DNA from: Burkholderiales bacterium
Lineage (GTDB): Bacteria; Pseudomonadota; Gammaproteobacteria; Burkholderiales; Burkholderiaceae_E
Length of the DNA: 64,000 nucleotides
Direction: 5' to 3'
NCBI GenBank assembly: GCA_026399835.1
Contig: JAPLQE010000051.1
Span: 1 to 64,000, forward strand
A program made the translations under genes and the position numbers. Under the pieces are notes generated by a model. It did no database searches. It was not told where the DNA came from and saw only the letters and a program-made list of their open reading frames with translations. Positions within the stretch are counted from its first letter, which is position 1. Each line of letters starts with the position of its first letter. Positions 17,822 to 26,149 of the stretch are shown piece by piece.

Positions 17822-19063
17822 TCAGCGACCCCCGTTCCCCGGCAGCAGCAGCACCCCCGCCAGCGACACAGCCGCCATCACGACGAAGCCGCTCGACAGG
17901 CCCAGCGCCTGGCCCGCCGCCGCGAACGCGAGCGGGCCGACCACCAGCCCGAGGAACAGCGGCACCATCGCCGCCGCCGAGGTCGATGCGATCTCGGCCG
18001 GGTCGGCGCGGGTGGCGACCTCGGCGAGGAACACGCCGTTCCAGCCGCTCGCGCTCAGACCGTAGCAGGCGGCGAGCGGCGCGAGCAGCACCATCGGCCA
18101 CTGCGCGCCGAACACGCCGAGCAGCAGCCCGCAGGCGGCCATCACCAGGCCGAGCGCACGCAGCACGACGCGCGCGTCGCCGGCGCGCGACGCGACCCAG
18201 CCCCACAGCGGCCGCGCGAGCAGCCCGGCGCCCTGCGCGGTGGCCGCGAGCAGGCCTGCGCCCGCGAGGTCGAGGTCGCGCTCGAGCACCGCCCAGGTCA
18301 CGAGGAAGCTGTTCACGCAGACCTGGGTCGCACCGAACGCGGCGGCCGCGAGCGACAGGCGCATCAGCCCAGGACGGCGCCGCAGCGGGCGCGCCCAGCC
18401 GAGCAGCGAGCGCAGGCCGGAGGGGGCGCTGCGGGGCGCATCGGGCACCGGGAAACGCCGCGCCGGCACGCCGAGCGTCGACGCGAAGCCGACCAGCACG
18501 ACGACCACGGCCACCAGCGCCGCGCGCCAGCCCCAGACGAGCGCGATCGCCGGCAGGCCGAGCGAGGCGAGCACGGCGCCCACCTGCACGCCCGACTGCT
18601 TGAGCGAGAAGTAGAGCGGGCGCTTCGGTATCGGCACATGGTGGCCGAGCAGCTGCGACGACGGCGGCGTCTCGATCCCCTGCCCGAGACCGATCACCAC
18701 GGCGCCCAGCCAGAACAGCCACGGCTCGCCGGACGCCACCGCGAGCAGGCCCGCCGCGCACAGCAGCGGACAGGCGCGCGACACGCGCCAGGCGCCCCAG
18801 CGCGCCACCAGCGCGCCGCCGGCGGACGAGGCGAGGATGGCCGTGCCCCAGACTACCGAGGAGAAGAGCCCGATCGCGGTGGGCGGCAGCGCCAGCGTCT
18901 CGAGGATGCGCGGCGCGAGCGCGGCCACGCCGACCAGCGCCAGCGATGCGGCGACGAGCACGCCGCCGAGCCACATCGAGACCTGCAGGCTCGCGTCGGG
19001 CGCGGGCGGCGTCGAGGGCCCGTCGGGCGTGTCCGGCCGACCGGCGTCGCGCGCGGCCCTCAC
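17822..19063 (-). CDS. major facilitator superfamily transporter
   Basis: 413-residue inner-membrane protein with twelve predicted helices and a central cytoplasmic Arg-rich loop, as expected for MFS. The loop after helix 2 (ARWGAWRVSRACP) resembles the family's conserved motif. The GTG start at 19063 is 1 base after the amidase stop, so it is co-transcribed with the upstream amidase gene. It probably moves the amidase substrate or product. Substrate unknown. Confidence 0.85.
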   Translation of the reverse strand: MRAARDAGRPDTPDGPSTPPAPDASLQVSMWLGGVLVAASLALVGVAALAPRILETLALPPTAIGLFSSVVWGTAILASSAGGALVARWGAWRVSRACPLLCAAGLLAVASGEPWLFWLGAVVIGLGQGIETPPSSQLLGHHVPIPKRPLYFSLKQSGVQVGAVLASLGLPAIALVWGWRAALVAVVVVLVGFASTLGVPARRFPVPDAPRSAPSGLRSLLGWARPLRRRPGLMRLSLAAAAFGATQVCVNSFLVTWAVLERDLDLAGAGLLAATAQGAGLLARPLWGWVASRAGDARVVLRALGLVMAACGLLLGVFGAQWPMVLLAPLAACYGLSASGWNGVFLAEVATRADPAEIASTSAAAMVPLFLGLVVGPLAFAAAGQALGLSSGFVVMAAVSLAGVLLLPGNGGR

Positions 19064-19064
19064 G

Positions 19065-20528
19065 TCAGGCGATCGGCGGCCGCATCGCGCCCCACGGCGT
19101 CACCTGCTCGTAGGCCCGTGCGGCCCGGAAGCACAGGTCCTCGCGGTGGTTGGGTGCGACGAGCTGCAGCGACAGCGGCAGGCCCGCGGCCGAGAACCCG
19201 CAGCCCATCACCAGCGCCGGCTGCTGCGTGAGGTTGAACGGGAAGGAGAACGGGGTCCACCAGGTCCAGTCGTTCTCGTTGAGCGGCGTCACGCCCGGCG
19301 GCAGGTCGGGCATCACGCGGCCGACCTCGAAGGGCTGCGCCGCGGTGCCCGGCGTGAGCATCAGGTCCCAGTCGGCATGGAAGCGCTGCATCGTGACCGC
19401 GAGCTCGCCGCGCGCCTTCTGCGCGTCGAGGAAGTCGTCGATGGTGTAGCGCGCCGCGTACTCGATCGAGCCGCGCAGGCCCGGGTCGAGCTGCGCGAGC
19501 TGCGCCTCGGGCAGGCGGTGCAGCAGGTTGCGCGCCGAGGAGAACCAGTGGGTCGCGAAGATCCAGGCCGGATCCGGGATGCCCGGATCGACGCGTTCGA
19601 CGGTGGCGCCGAGCTTCGCGAACACCTCGGCGGCCTTCGCCACCGCGGCCTCGATCTCGGGGTCCACCCACTGCACGTAGCCCATTCGCGGGCTGTACGC
19701 GATGCGCAGCCCGCGCAGGTCGGTGCCGAGCGGAAAGCACCCAGCGCGCGACGCGTCACCGGCGAGCGCCCCGGCCCAGCTGCCGGGCGGCGGCGGCAGC
19801 GCCATCCAGTCGCGCGCGTCGGGGCGCGCCAGCACGTCGAGCATCAGCGCGGCGTCCTCGACGGTGCGGGCCTGCGGGCCGACATGGGCGACCGTGCCCA
19901 TCGGGGACAGCGGCCAGGCCGGCACCCGGCCGAAATGCGCCTTGATGCCCACCGTGCCGGTGAAGGCCGCCGGGATGCGGATCGAGCCGCCGCCGTCGGT
20001 GCCGGTGGCGAGCGCGCCCATGCCGGCGGTGATCGCGGCCACCGCGCCGCCCGACGAGCCGCCCGGCGTCTTGCGCAGGTCCCACGGGTTGCGGGTGATG
20101 CCCGACAGCGGGCTGTCGGTGCTGCCACGCCAGCCGAACTCGGGCGTCGTGGTCTTGCCGAGCAGCACGGCGCCGGCCTCGCGCAGCCGCGCGGTCGACG
20201 GCGCGTCCACGTCCCAGGGCTGCGTCGGGTCGGTGGTGCGCGAGCCGCGCAGCGTCGGCCAGCCGCGCGCCAGCAGCAGGTCCTTGACCGAGGTGGGCAC
20301 GCCGTCGATCGGGCCGGCGGGCTCGCCGCGCAGCCAGCGGGCCTCGGAGGCGCGTGCGTCGCGCATCGCGGCCTCGTGGTCGACGAGGATGAAGGCGTTG
20401 ACCTTCGGGTTCAGTGCGTCGATCCGCGCGAGCGCGATGCGGGTCACTTCGACCGGGGACAGGGTCCGGTCGCGGTACGCGGCGACCAGGTCGGTCGCGC
20501 TCAGGTAGGCGATGTCGTCGGCATCCAT
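19065..20528 (-). CDS. amidase (amidase signature family)
   Basis: Hydrolyses a C-N amide bond by a Ser-cisSer-Lys triad. In this 487-residue protein the lysine is in VPTSVKDLLL and the two serines are in GGSSGGAVAA and TDGGGSIRIPA. Length and domain order are typical. The frame extends upstream but homology begins at MDADDIAYL. It is the first gene of a two-gene unit with the MFS carrier. Specific substrate is not predictable. Related enzymes act on aryl amides, ureas or peptide amides. Confidence 0.9.
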   Translation of the reverse strand: MDADDIAYLSATDLVAAYRDRTLSPVEVTRIALARIDALNPKVNAFILVDHEAAMRDARASEARWLRGEPAGPIDGVPTSVKDLLLARGWPTLRGSRTTDPTQPWDVDAPSTARLREAGAVLLGKTTTPEFGWRGSTDSPLSGITRNPWDLRKTPGGSSGGAVAAITAGMGALATGTDGGGSIRIPAAFTGTVGIKAHFGRVPAWPLSPMGTVAHVGPQARTVEDAALMLDVLARPDARDWMALPPPPGSWAGALAGDASRAGCFPLGTDLRGLRIAYSPRMGYVQWVDPEIEAAVAKAAEVFAKLGATVERVDPGIPDPAWIFATHWFSSARNLLHRLPEAQLAQLDPGLRGSIEYAARYTIDDFLDAQKARGELAVTMQRFHADWDLMLTPGTAAQPFEVGRVMPDLPPGVTPLNENDWTWWTPFSFPFNLTQQPALVMGCGFSAAGLPLSLQLVAPNHREDLCFRAARAYEQVTPWGAMRPPIA

Positions 20529-20608
20529 GGGGCGGGTCCGTGCGGAATCGTGGAGGAGGAGGGCGGCGCCGCGCGGTGCGGCGCACCGGGCGTCTCGGGT
20601 CACACTAT

Positions 20609-20622
20609 CACGGTCGGCCGTG
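20609..20622. promoter_or_regulatory. short palindrome upstream of the amidase gene
   Basis: CACGG and CCGTG are separated by TCGG in the amidase upstream region. It could be an operator. No supporting second copy was found. Confidence 0.3.
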
Positions 20623-20663
20623 CCCGCCGCACGGCCGGCCCCGGTGGCGGAACGCGCCGTCCT

Positions 20664-21230
20664 TCAGCGCCCGGTCCGCAGGAACGGCAGCGCCTTCTCC
20701 AGCAGGATCGCGGGCGCTTCCTCGGGGATGTAGTGGCCGCAGGGCAGGGCCTCCCCGCGCACGTCGGTCGCGATCCGTCGCCACAGCGCGAGCGGATCGA
20801 AGGGCGCGAGGCCCGCGCTGCGGCGGCCCATCACCTCGCGCACGTAGGCCGCCGGATCGGCCTCGATCAGCCGCTCGGGCAGCGGCGCGGGCTGGATCAG
20901 GAAGAGCCAGTGCCAGTAGGCGCGGGCGAAGGCGTCGTCGGCGAGCGCGTACATGTCGAGGGTCGGCGCGATGTCGAGCAGCACGAGGCGCGAGACGGCC
21001 GCGGGATGGTCGATCGCGAGCCGGTGCGCGACGCGCGCGCCGCGGTCGTGGGCGAGCACGGCGAAGTGCCCGAAGCCGAGCGCGTGCATCAGCCGCACCA
21101 TGTCGGCGGCCATCTCGCGCTTGCCGTAGGCCGCGTGACCGACTCCGCCGGGCGGCTTCGAGGAGTCGCCGTAGCCGCGCAGGTCCGCCGCCACCACGGT
21201 GAAGCCGGGGAACAGCTCGGGGGGCGTCAT
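20664..21230 (-). pseudogene. haloacetate dehalogenase-like alpha/beta hydrolase, decayed
   Basis: The 188-residue frame matches fluoroacetate dehalogenase-type hydrolases: FTVVAADLRGYGDSSKPPGG, the aspartate nucleophile in AHDRGARVAHR, RAYWHWLFLIQPAP, and the final CGHYIPEEAP with the catalytic histidine. Two parts are missing. No frame upstream encodes the N-terminal strands and His-Gly oxyanion motif (about 50 residues). The central segment between VMGRRSAGLAPFDP and LALW, about 75 residues with the catalytic acid, is absent. In relatives as I recall them, an FDP-x-AL stretch occurs at both ends of that segment, so a deletion between short repeats is likely. Probably non-functional. Confidence 0.7.
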
Positions 21231-21450
21231 GCGGGCACCTCGGTGGCCATGCCGGCGCTGTTCGCATCGCGCCCCGGGGGCCCGGCGTGGCGGGGCACCG
21301 TGACACGAGGGTCCGCGTGCGGCGTCCCGGCCCCCGCGCCGATCGGCACGCCGCCTTTGCGCCCGCTCCGGCCACGCATAGACTCGGCGCCAGACGTCGA
21401 AGCACCGCGCTCCACCGCGCAACGACCCACACGACACGAGGACCTGGACG

Positions 21451-22953
21451 ATGGCGATCATCGCGATCGGCGGCATGCAGCACGAGACGAACACCTTCGC
21501 GCCCTCGCCGGCCGACTACGCGGCCTTCGAGTCGGGCGGCGGCTGGCCGACGATCCAGCGCGGCGAGTCGCTGTTCGAGGCGGTGGCCGGCGCCAACATC
21601 CCGGTGCAGGGCGCGATCGACGCGCTGCGTGCCCGGGGCCACTCGCTGGTGCCGCTGACCTGGGCCGCGGCCTCGCCGTCGGCGCAGGTCACCGAGGATG
21701 CGTTCGAGCGGATCGTCGGCGACCTGATCGCGCGGCTGCGCGCGGCGGGCCGCGTCGACGGCGTCTACCTCGACCTGCACGGCGCGATGGTCTGCGCCCA
21801 CGTCGACGACGGCGAGGGCGAGATCCTGCGCCGCGTGCGCGAGGTGGTCGGCCCCGGCGTGCCGGTGGTCGCGAGCCTGGACCTGCATGCGAACGTCACG
21901 CGGCTGATGGTCGCGCAGTCGGACGCGCTGTCGATCTACCGCACCTATCCGCACGTCGACATGGCCGAGACCGGCGGGCGCGCGGCCGCGCTGCTCGACG
22001 CGATGCTGGGCCGTGGTCGCCGCCCGGCCAAGGCGTTCCGGCAGTTCGACTATCTGACCGGCATTCCGTCGCAGTGCACGTTCATCGAGCCCTGTCAGGG
22101 CCTGTACGCGCGCATCGCCGACATCGAGCGCCGCCATCGCGCGTCGGTCGACTTCGCGCCGGGCTTCCCGATGGCCGATTTCGCCGAGTGCGGGATGTCG
22201 GTGGTGGCCTACGCGGACGACGCCGCGTCCGCGCAGGCGGCGCTCGCCGAGATCGGCGACGCGGTGGCCGCGGCCGAGCCCGACTTCGCGCTGACGCTGC
22301 TCGACCCCGACGAGGCGGTGCGCCGCGCGATGCGCGACGGCGCGCCGGGTGCGCCGGTGGTGCTCGCCGACACGCAGGACAATCCGGGCGCGGGCGGCAA
22401 CGGCGACACGGTCGGGCTGCTCGCGGCCATGATCCGCCAGCGGGCGCCCGAGGCGGTGCTCGGCCTGCTGATCGATCCGGCGAGCGCGGCGCGCGCGCAC
22501 GAGGCCGGGCAGGGCGCGACGCTGGAGTTCGCGCTCGGCGCGACCTCGGGCGTGGCCGGGCACGTGCCGCTGGCGGGGCGCTTCCTGGTCGAGCGCCTGG
22601 GCGACGGACGCTTCACCTGCACCGGGCCGATGTTCCGCGGTTTCCGGATGCAGCTCGGGGCGATGGCGCTGCTGCGCGAGGAGAAGAGCGGCGTGCGGGT
22701 GGTGCTCGCATCGGTGAAGTGCCAGGCCGCCGACCAGGAGATGTTCCGCCACGTCGGCATCGAGCCGATCCGCCAGCGGGTGGTGGCGCTCAAGAGCTCG
22801 GTGCACTTCCGTGCCGACTTCCAGCCGATCGCGCGCGAGGTGCTGGTGGTGCGCTCGCCGGGGCCGGCGCTGGCCGACCCGGTGGAGTTCGCCTGGAAGC
22901 GGCTGCGCCGCGGCATCCGGATGCGGCCGCTCGGGCCGGTGTTCGGCGGCTGA
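21451..22953 (+). CDS. M81 family metallopeptidase, MlrC (microcystinase C) type
   Basis: 500-residue cytoplasmic zinc enzyme. Family landmarks are GGMQHETNTFAP at the start, YLDLHGAMV, ASLDLHANVT, YRTYPHVDMAETG, and DTQDNPGAGGNGDT in the C-terminal domain. MlrC is known for the last step of microcystin and nodularin breakdown. Most homologues sit, as here, beside oligopeptide ABC transporters and amidases and probably cleave small modified peptides. It starts 30 bases after a CACGACACGAGGACC leader, where GAGGA serves as ribosome site. Confidence 0.92.
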   Translation: MAIIAIGGMQHETNTFAPSPADYAAFESGGGWPTIQRGESLFEAVAGANIPVQGAIDALRARGHSLVPLTWAAASPSAQVTEDAFERIVGDLIARLRAAGRVDGVYLDLHGAMVCAHVDDGEGEILRRVREVVGPGVPVVASLDLHANVTRLMVAQSDALSIYRTYPHVDMAETGGRAAALLDAMLGRGRRPAKAFRQFDYLTGIPSQCTFIEPCQGLYARIADIERRHRASVDFAPGFPMADFAECGMSVVAYADDAASAQAALAEIGDAVAAAEPDFALTLLDPDEAVRRAMRDGAPGAPVVLADTQDNPGAGGNGDTVGLLAAMIRQRAPEAVLGLLIDPASAARAHEAGQGATLEFALGATSGVAGHVPLAGRFLVERLGDGRFTCTGPMFRGFRMQLGAMALLREEKSGVRVVLASVKCQAADQEMFRHVGIEPIRQRVVALKSSVHFRADFQPIAREVLVVRSPGPALADPVEFAWKRLRRGIRMRPLGPVFGG

Positions 22954-22959
22954 CGCGGG

Positions 22960-23970
22960 TCAGCGCGGCGGGGGCAGGTCCGCGCCGAGCGCCCGCCGCC
23001 ACAGCCAGTCGAGCCCGCGTCCGACGTCGCCGCGCATGCCGACCTGTACGGTCGGCGCGAGCGCCGCAAAGCCGTCGCCGCGCCGCTCGGCGACCTCGAA
23101 CGCGAACACGTAGGCCGGCTCCTGGCCCATCCTGAGGTCGGAGATCGTCACCCGCTCGCCGCGCTGCGCGAGCGCGAAGAAACCGCGGCTGAAGCGGGCG
23201 ATGTCCATCACGGCCCACCGCCTGGCGAGCGCCTGGTACAGCGGCGTGCCGCGATCGAAGCGATCGAAGCGCACCGTGTCGCCGTCGTCGAGCAGCGAGC
23301 GGAAGCCCTCGTGGTAGCCGTCGGGCGTCATCGCGACCACCCGCCAGAGCACCGAATTGAACGGTGTCGGGGTCACCAGCACGCGCTCGGCGACGATGCC
23401 CTGCGCGGCGAGCGCACGCTCGGCCACGCCGCGTACGTGGTGCTGGGCGGCCAGACCCCAGCCGAGGTACAGCGTGCTCAGCAGCAGCCCCGCGGCGTTC
23501 CAGCGCAGCCCGCGCGCCGCCGGCAGCCGCAGCGCGGCGATCACGCCGACCAGGAGCGGCAGCGTGTACGCCGGGTCGATGATGAAGACGCTGCCGAGGC
23601 CGAACGGATGGTCGGAGAACGGCTGCGCGAGCTGCGTGCCGTAGACCGTCATCTTGTCGAGCAGCGGATGGGTGACGAGCGCCAGCCAGAGCGCGAGCCA
23701 CCAGCGCCTGAACCAAGCGCGCTCGCCGTGCACCCGCGCGGCGAGCCAGGCGATCGGCGGCGCGGCGAGCGTCAGCCAGGTCAGCGCGTGGCTGTGCGAC
23801 CGGTCCAGCGTCATGTCCCGGATCGGATCGCCGTGGTCGACGAACACGTCGAGGTCGGGCAGCGTGCCGCACAGGCCGCCCCAGAGCGCTGCCTTCCACG
23901 GGGCGGTGCGACGGCCCATGACCGCGACGCCGACGCCGGCGCCGAGCGCGAGCTGGGAGAGGGAGTCCAT
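22960..23970 (-). CDS. YdjM/DUF457-type membrane-bound metal-dependent hydrolase
   Basis: 336 residues. The N-terminal half has the family pattern MDSLSQLALGAGVGVA, CGTLPDLDVFVDHGD, a DRSHSHAL motif and ALVTHPLLDKMTVYGT. Conserved Asp/His residues there are thought to bind metal, interspersed with about four membrane helices. The C-terminal 130 residues form a soluble domain. The biological role of this family is poorly known. It is convergent with MlrC, with 6 bases between the stops. Confidence 0.82.
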   Translation of the reverse strand: MDSLSQLALGAGVGVAVMGRRTAPWKAALWGGLCGTLPDLDVFVDHGDPIRDMTLDRSHSHALTWLTLAAPPIAWLAARVHGERAWFRRWWLALWLALVTHPLLDKMTVYGTQLAQPFSDHPFGLGSVFIIDPAYTLPLLVGVIAALRLPAARGLRWNAAGLLLSTLYLGWGLAAQHHVRGVAERALAAQGIVAERVLVTPTPFNSVLWRVVAMTPDGYHEGFRSLLDDGDTVRFDRFDRGTPLYQALARRWAVMDIARFSRGFFALAQRGERVTISDLRMGQEPAYVFAFEVAERRGDGFAALAPTVQVGMRGDVGRGLDWLWRRALGADLPPPR

Positions 23971-24070
23971 GGCCGCGATGCTGCCATCGCGACGCGGCCG
24001 CCGGGCGCGCGGCCCCGGCGCGGCGCGGGTCTAGTCGGGCGGCCGACGGGGTTCGGTGCGCCCGCGGCCT

Positions 24071-24541
24071 TCAGGCCTCGCCGCCGAGCGCCTTGATCAG
24101 GTTGTCCACGTACTGGTCGACCAGCCCCTCGAACTCCGACTTCACCATCGGCGTGGCGACCGCCTTCATCAGCGCCGGCATAGGCACCTCGACGGTGCCG
24201 GCGATCTTGAGCACCAGGTCGGTCGTCTTCTTGGCGTCGACGAGCTTCCAGCTCCCGCCGACCTGCGCGTTGCCCTCGCCCTTGACCGGTGTCCACACCA
24301 CCGTGCCCTTCTTCGCGTCGGACACGTACTTCGACGCGTAGACGGTCTGCAGGCTGATCGTGCCGATGCCGACCTTCTTCATCTCCCAGCGGTAGACGCC
24401 GTCGCCCAGGTCGACCAGCTTGTCGACCTTGGGGAAGTGCGAGACCGACTTCGGCACGTCCGACAGCAGCGCGAACACGTCCTTGTAGGCGGACTTGACC
24501 GAGAACTCGTAGCCCAACTCGATGGGGACGCTGATCGCCAT
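24071..24541 (-). CDS. SRPBCC (START-like) lipid/hydrophobic-ligand-binding protein
   Basis: 156-residue soluble protein that fits the helix-grip SRPBCC fold: N-terminal strand, a helix with YKDVFALLSDVPKSVSHFPKV, a seven-strand sheet, and a long C-terminal helix. Such proteins bind hydrophobic ligands or act as cyclases. A GAGGAG precedes the ATG. It is a monocistronic gene flanked by divergent and convergent neighbours. Confidence 0.75.
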   Translation of the reverse strand: MAISVPIELGYEFSVKSAYKDVFALLSDVPKSVSHFPKVDKLVDLGDGVYRWEMKKVGIGTISLQTVYASKYVSDAKKGTVVWTPVKGEGNAQVGGSWKLVDAKKTTDLVLKIAGTVEVPMPALMKAVATPMVKSEFEGLVDQYVDNLIKALGGEA

Positions 24542-24736
24542 GGGGTGTCTCCTCTGTGTGGTGCGGATCGGGCCGCGCCCGGGCGGGGCGTGCGGGTCGG
24601 CTGCCAGTCTAGCGACTCGGCACGGGCGGTGGCCAGCGGCGCCCGCACCGCCCGCGCCGCACCCCCGGGGTCTGTCGGCCCGGATGCGCGATCTCCGGCC
24701 GGCTGCGCCACAATGGCGGCTCACACGGGAGTCGAC

Positions 24737-26149
24737 ATGGACGAGCTCTGGCGCTGGCCGGCCACTGCGCTGGCGGGTGCGATCCGCACGCGACGCATCT
24801 CCAGCCGCGAGGCGGCCGAGGCCTGCCTCGCCCGCACGCGCGAGGTCAATCCGACGCTCAATGCGATCGTCGAGGTGCTCGACGCCGAAGCGCTCGCCGC
24901 CGCCGACGCGGCCGATCGCGCCGTCGGCCGCGGCGAGGCCCTCGGCCCGCTGCACGGCGTGCCGGTCACCACCAAGGTCAACGTCGACCAGCGCGGCCTC
25001 GCGACCACCAACGGCATCGTTGCGTTCCGCGACGCGATCGCCACCGACGACAGCCCGGTCGTGTCGAACCTGCGGCGCGCCGGCGCGGTGATCTTCGGGC
25101 GCACCAACACGCCGGCCTTCTCGTTCCGCTGGTTCACCGAGAACGACCTGCACGGCCGCACGCTGAACCCCTGGTCGCGCGAGCGCACGCCGGGCGGCTC
25201 GAGCGGCGGCGCGTCCTCGGCGGTAGCCGCCGGCATGGGCCCGATCGCGCACGGCAACGACCTCGCGGGCTCGGTCCGCTACCCGGCCTACTGCACCGGC
25301 GTCTACGGGCTGCGACCCTCGTTCGGTCGCGTGCCGGCGTTCCTGCCGAGCGCGAAGGAGGAGCGTCCGCCGGGCATGCAGACGATGTCGGTTCAGGGTC
25401 CGCTCGCCCGCACGGTGGGCGACCTGCGGATCGCGCTCGAGGCGATGGCCGCACGCGATCCGCGCGACCCGTGGTGGGTGCCGGCGCCGCTGCGCGGATC
25501 GGCGCTCGCGCGGCCGATCCGGGTCGCGATGACCGTGTCGGTGCCCGGTGCGGTGGTGCACCCGGCGATCGTGCGTGCCATCGAACAGGCCGGCGCCTGG
25601 CTCGCCGAGGCGGGCTACGTGGTCGAGGCGGTCGATCCGCCGCACCTCGAGGAGGCCGCGAGCCTGTGGTCGGCGATCGCCGACACCGAGGTCCGCACGC
25701 TGATGGCCGACTCGGTGGCGCGCCTCGGCGACGCCGGGCTGCGCACCGCCATGGCGGGCATGCAGCGCGGCTCGGTCGAGCTCGGCCTCGAGGGCTACAT
25801 GCGCGCGATGGCGCGCCGCACGGCGCTCGTGCGCGACTGGTTCGCCTTCCTCGAGCGCTGTCCGCTGGTGCTGGGGCCGGTCTGCGCCGAGCCGCCCTTC
25901 CCCTGGGGCCTGGACACCACCACGCCCGAGAACATGGACCGCGTGCGTCTCGCACAGGGGCCGCAGTTCATGGTGCCGGTACTCGGCCTGCCCTCGCTGT
26001 CGGCGCCGCTCGGCGCGGTCGACGGGGTGCCGATCGGCGTGCAGCTCACCGGGCCGCGCTATCGGGAGGACCTGGTGCTGGACGCGGCCGAGGTGCTCGA
26101 GGCACGGCATCCGTCGGCCACGCCGATCACGCCGGGCTGGTCGCCGTGA
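24737..26149 (+). CDS. amidase (amidase signature family), second copy
   Basis: 470-residue amidase with the lysine in PVTTKVNVDQ, serine in GGSSGGASSAVAAG and second serine in GNDLAGSVRYPAY. It is not a close copy of the amidase at 19-20.5 kb. The GND-AGS-RYPA motif resembles the branch acting on small aliphatic or aryl amides. ATG 24737 is preferred because GGGAG is spaced 6 bases upstream. The stop overlaps the GTG of the downstream dioxygenase gene (GTGA), so hydrolysis and oxidation of one substrate may be coupled. Confidence 0.88.
   Translation: MDELWRWPATALAGAIRTRRISSREAAEACLARTREVNPTLNAIVEVLDAEALAAADAADRAVGRGEALGPLHGVPVTTKVNVDQRGLATTNGIVAFRDAIATDDSPVVSNLRRAGAVIFGRTNTPAFSFRWFTENDLHGRTLNPWSRERTPGGSSGGASSAVAAGMGPIAHGNDLAGSVRYPAYCTGVYGLRPSFGRVPAFLPSAKEERPPGMQTMSVQGPLARTVGDLRIALEAMAARDPRDPWWVPAPLRGSALARPIRVAMTVSVPGAVVHPAIVRAIEQAGAWLAEAGYVVEAVDPPHLEEAASLWSAIADTEVRTLMADSVARLGDAGLRTAMAGMQRGSVELGLEGYMRAMARRTALVRDWFAFLERCPLVLGPVCAEPPFPWGLDTTTPENMDRVRLAQGPQFMVPVLGLPSLSAPLGAVDGVPIGVQLTGPRYREDLVLDAAEVLEARHPSATPITPGWSP

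Noticed and set aside
21340-21365. Second sigma-54-like element (CGGCACG...TTGC) upstream of the MlrC gene
   Set aside because: GG and GC are 12 bases apart, whereas RpoN promoters need 10. The T of the -24 box is also missing.
20664-21494. Reading the alpha/beta hydrolase as an intact 276-residue gene
   Set aside because: The first 88 residues of that longer frame are Arg/Cys-rich and unrelated to the fold, and the central catalytic segment is still missing. A decayed gene fits better.
18837-23135. A plus-strand open frame of 1432 codons across the amidase, hydrolase and MlrC region
   Set aside because: It runs antisense or out of frame to conserved genes, has Arg/Gly/Ala-dominated composition and no recognisable domain. 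Stop codons are rare here only because of the high GC content.
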